Position numbers and translations under genes: made by a program
Assembly: GCA_050014815.1 (NCBI GenBank)
Contig: JBEKCP010000056.1
Location: 1-16,226 of the forward strand
From: JBEKCP01 sp050014815
Lineage (GTDB): Bacteria; Planctomycetota; Planctomycetia; Pirellulales; Thermoguttaceae
DNA: 16,226 bases
Direction: 5' to 3'
In this document: piece by piece, positions 15,650 through 16,226 of the stretch
Layout: each line of letters starts with the position of its first letter
How positions within the stretch are numbered: position 1 is the first letter of the stretch
Notes under the pieces: generated by a model
Seen by the model: the letters and a program-made list of their open reading frames with translations, nothing else
What the model was told of the DNA's origin: nothing
Databases searched by the model: none

Positions 15650-15790
15650 GGTCCCCTCTCCCTCCGGGAGAGGGGCAGGGGGTGAGGGCCTGGCGAGGCT
15701 GCACAAACAGGGCAGCCCGGTTTAGTCGCCAATCGCCCTCACCCTCGGGCACCGTGCGCAGCAAGGTCGCTCCCGGAGGGAGAGGGGACC
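15650..15790. repeat. MITE/REP-like palindromic element, copy 2 (intergenic)
   Basis: This copy has the same GGTCCCCTCTCCC...GGGAGAGGGGACC ends and GGTGAGGGC / CGCCAATCGCCCTCACC inner arms as the element at 12112. Its right arm differs by an extra segment of about 20 nt (15757-15770 region) between the inner and outer repeats. Its left flank (15631-15649, TTGCAAAATGCCGGTTCAAG) closely matches, inverted, the right flank of copy 1. It occupies most of the 208-nt gap between the LamG-like stop codon and the DUF4091-like start codon. Apart from the start region of that gene, nothing else is visible in the gap. Confidence 0.88.
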
Positions 15791-15805
15791 TCGAGTCAAT
15801 GGTTT

Positions 15806-16226
15806 CTATTTCTCCGGAGCCTTCAAGAATTCGTCGGGGGAGATCGCGCGGGGCGTGAAGCGGACCTTCAGAATCGCTCCTTGGAACCAAAAGACGTCGT
15901 TGAGCCGCGCTCCGAGCGACACCTGGCCCTTCTCCATCGGCTGGAAGGCGACTCGCGCGGAGAGTTCCCGCCGGCCGTTGACGTACTGCGTCATCTGCTG
16001 GCCGTCGTAAACCAGCGTGAGATTGTGCCAGCGGCCGGCGGGATGGAGCAACTTCGGGTCGTTCAGCGCCCGCTGGGCACGGCCGGAACGAAGGAACGTG
16101 TCGGCATACCATCCGTCCGGCAGGAGGCGGATTTCGAGCATGGCGCGGCGCTCGCCTTCGTCCTGGATGTGGATGAACCGCTGCTCCCGGGCCCCGCCGG
16201 CGTCGGGGCGAAAGATGGCCTCGACG
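15806..16226 (-). CDS. LamG-like (concanavalin A-type) domain protein, C-terminal fragment
   Basis: The frame is open to the right edge, so 139 C-terminal residues are visible and the start lies outside the window. An internal ATG at 16141 is not the start, because the same frame continues upstream with fitting sequence (EAIFRPDAGG, RFIHIQDEGERRA). The segment GRWHNLTLVYDGQQMTQYVN followed by GRRE is the classic LamG strand pair. The end, FQGAILKVRFTPRAISPDEF, is the typical closing strand of LamG domains in planctomycete secreted proteins. The probable role is glycan binding or adhesion as part of a larger exported protein. It lies upstream of, and in the same direction as, the three glycosidase-type genes, probably in one transcription unit. 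The palindromic element in the gap may affect read-through. Confidence 0.82.
   Translation of the reverse strand, partial: VEAIFRPDAGGAREQRFIHIQDEGERRAMLEIRLLPDGWYADTFLRSGRAQRALNDPKLLHPAGRWHNLTLVYDGQQMTQYVNGRRELSARVAFQPMEKGQVSLGARLNDVFWFQGAILKVRFTPRAISPDEFLKAPEK

Overview
This is a GC-rich bacterial window with long secreted proteins, consistent with a member of the Planctomycetota. The pointers are a PQQ-type beta-propeller protein fused to a degenerate methyltransferase-like domain, a very long proline-rich BamA/Omp85 protein, and a cluster of exported glycoside hydrolases with LamG and GH123/DUF4091-like modules. The assignment rests on gene style, because no rRNA or other marker gene is present.

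Layout. The left edge (1-78, minus) holds only the signal peptide of an exported protein. It is divergent from a secreted PQQ-like propeller protein (273-2711, plus). That gene converges on bamA (2742-6053, minus), with a hairpin between the two stop codons. Every gene from bamA to the right edge is on the minus strand. Upstream of bamA, in transcription order, come a winged-helix regulator with a SufR-like cysteine tail (6274-6903), a GH2 beta-galactosidase-type enzyme (7113-9527), a GH78 alpha-L-rhamnosidase-type enzyme (9633-12272), a 1105-residue exported GH123/DUF4091-like protein (12280-15597), and the C-terminus of a LamG-like protein that runs off the right edge (15806-16226).

The four right-hand genes look like a polysaccharide degradation locus read right to left: glycan-binding or LamG protein, large glycosidase-like protein, rhamnosidase, then galactosidase. 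The 7-nt gap between the DUF4091-like gene and GH78 points to translational coupling. GH2 and the regulator each have their own plausible sigma70 promoter. Substrates rich in rhamnose and galactose are an inference from the enzyme families.

The most notable structures are repeats. Two palindrome-rich MITE/REP-like elements (12112-12233 and 15650-15790) bracket the DUF4091-like gene. One of them lies in frame inside the signal-peptide region of the rhamnosidase and appears to have added exactly 48 codons. BamA carries a proline/glycine/alanine-rich insertion that seems to interrupt its fifth POTRA domain. Five perfect copies of a hairpin-forming 24-bp unit lie within that insertion. A compound hairpin element follows the regulator gene, and a perfect 8-bp inverted repeat lies upstream of the regulator promoter. 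I found no tRNA, rRNA, CRISPR array, transposase or prophage gene. No wholly new multigene system is evident; the novelty lies in these repeat-gene interactions and domain arrangements.
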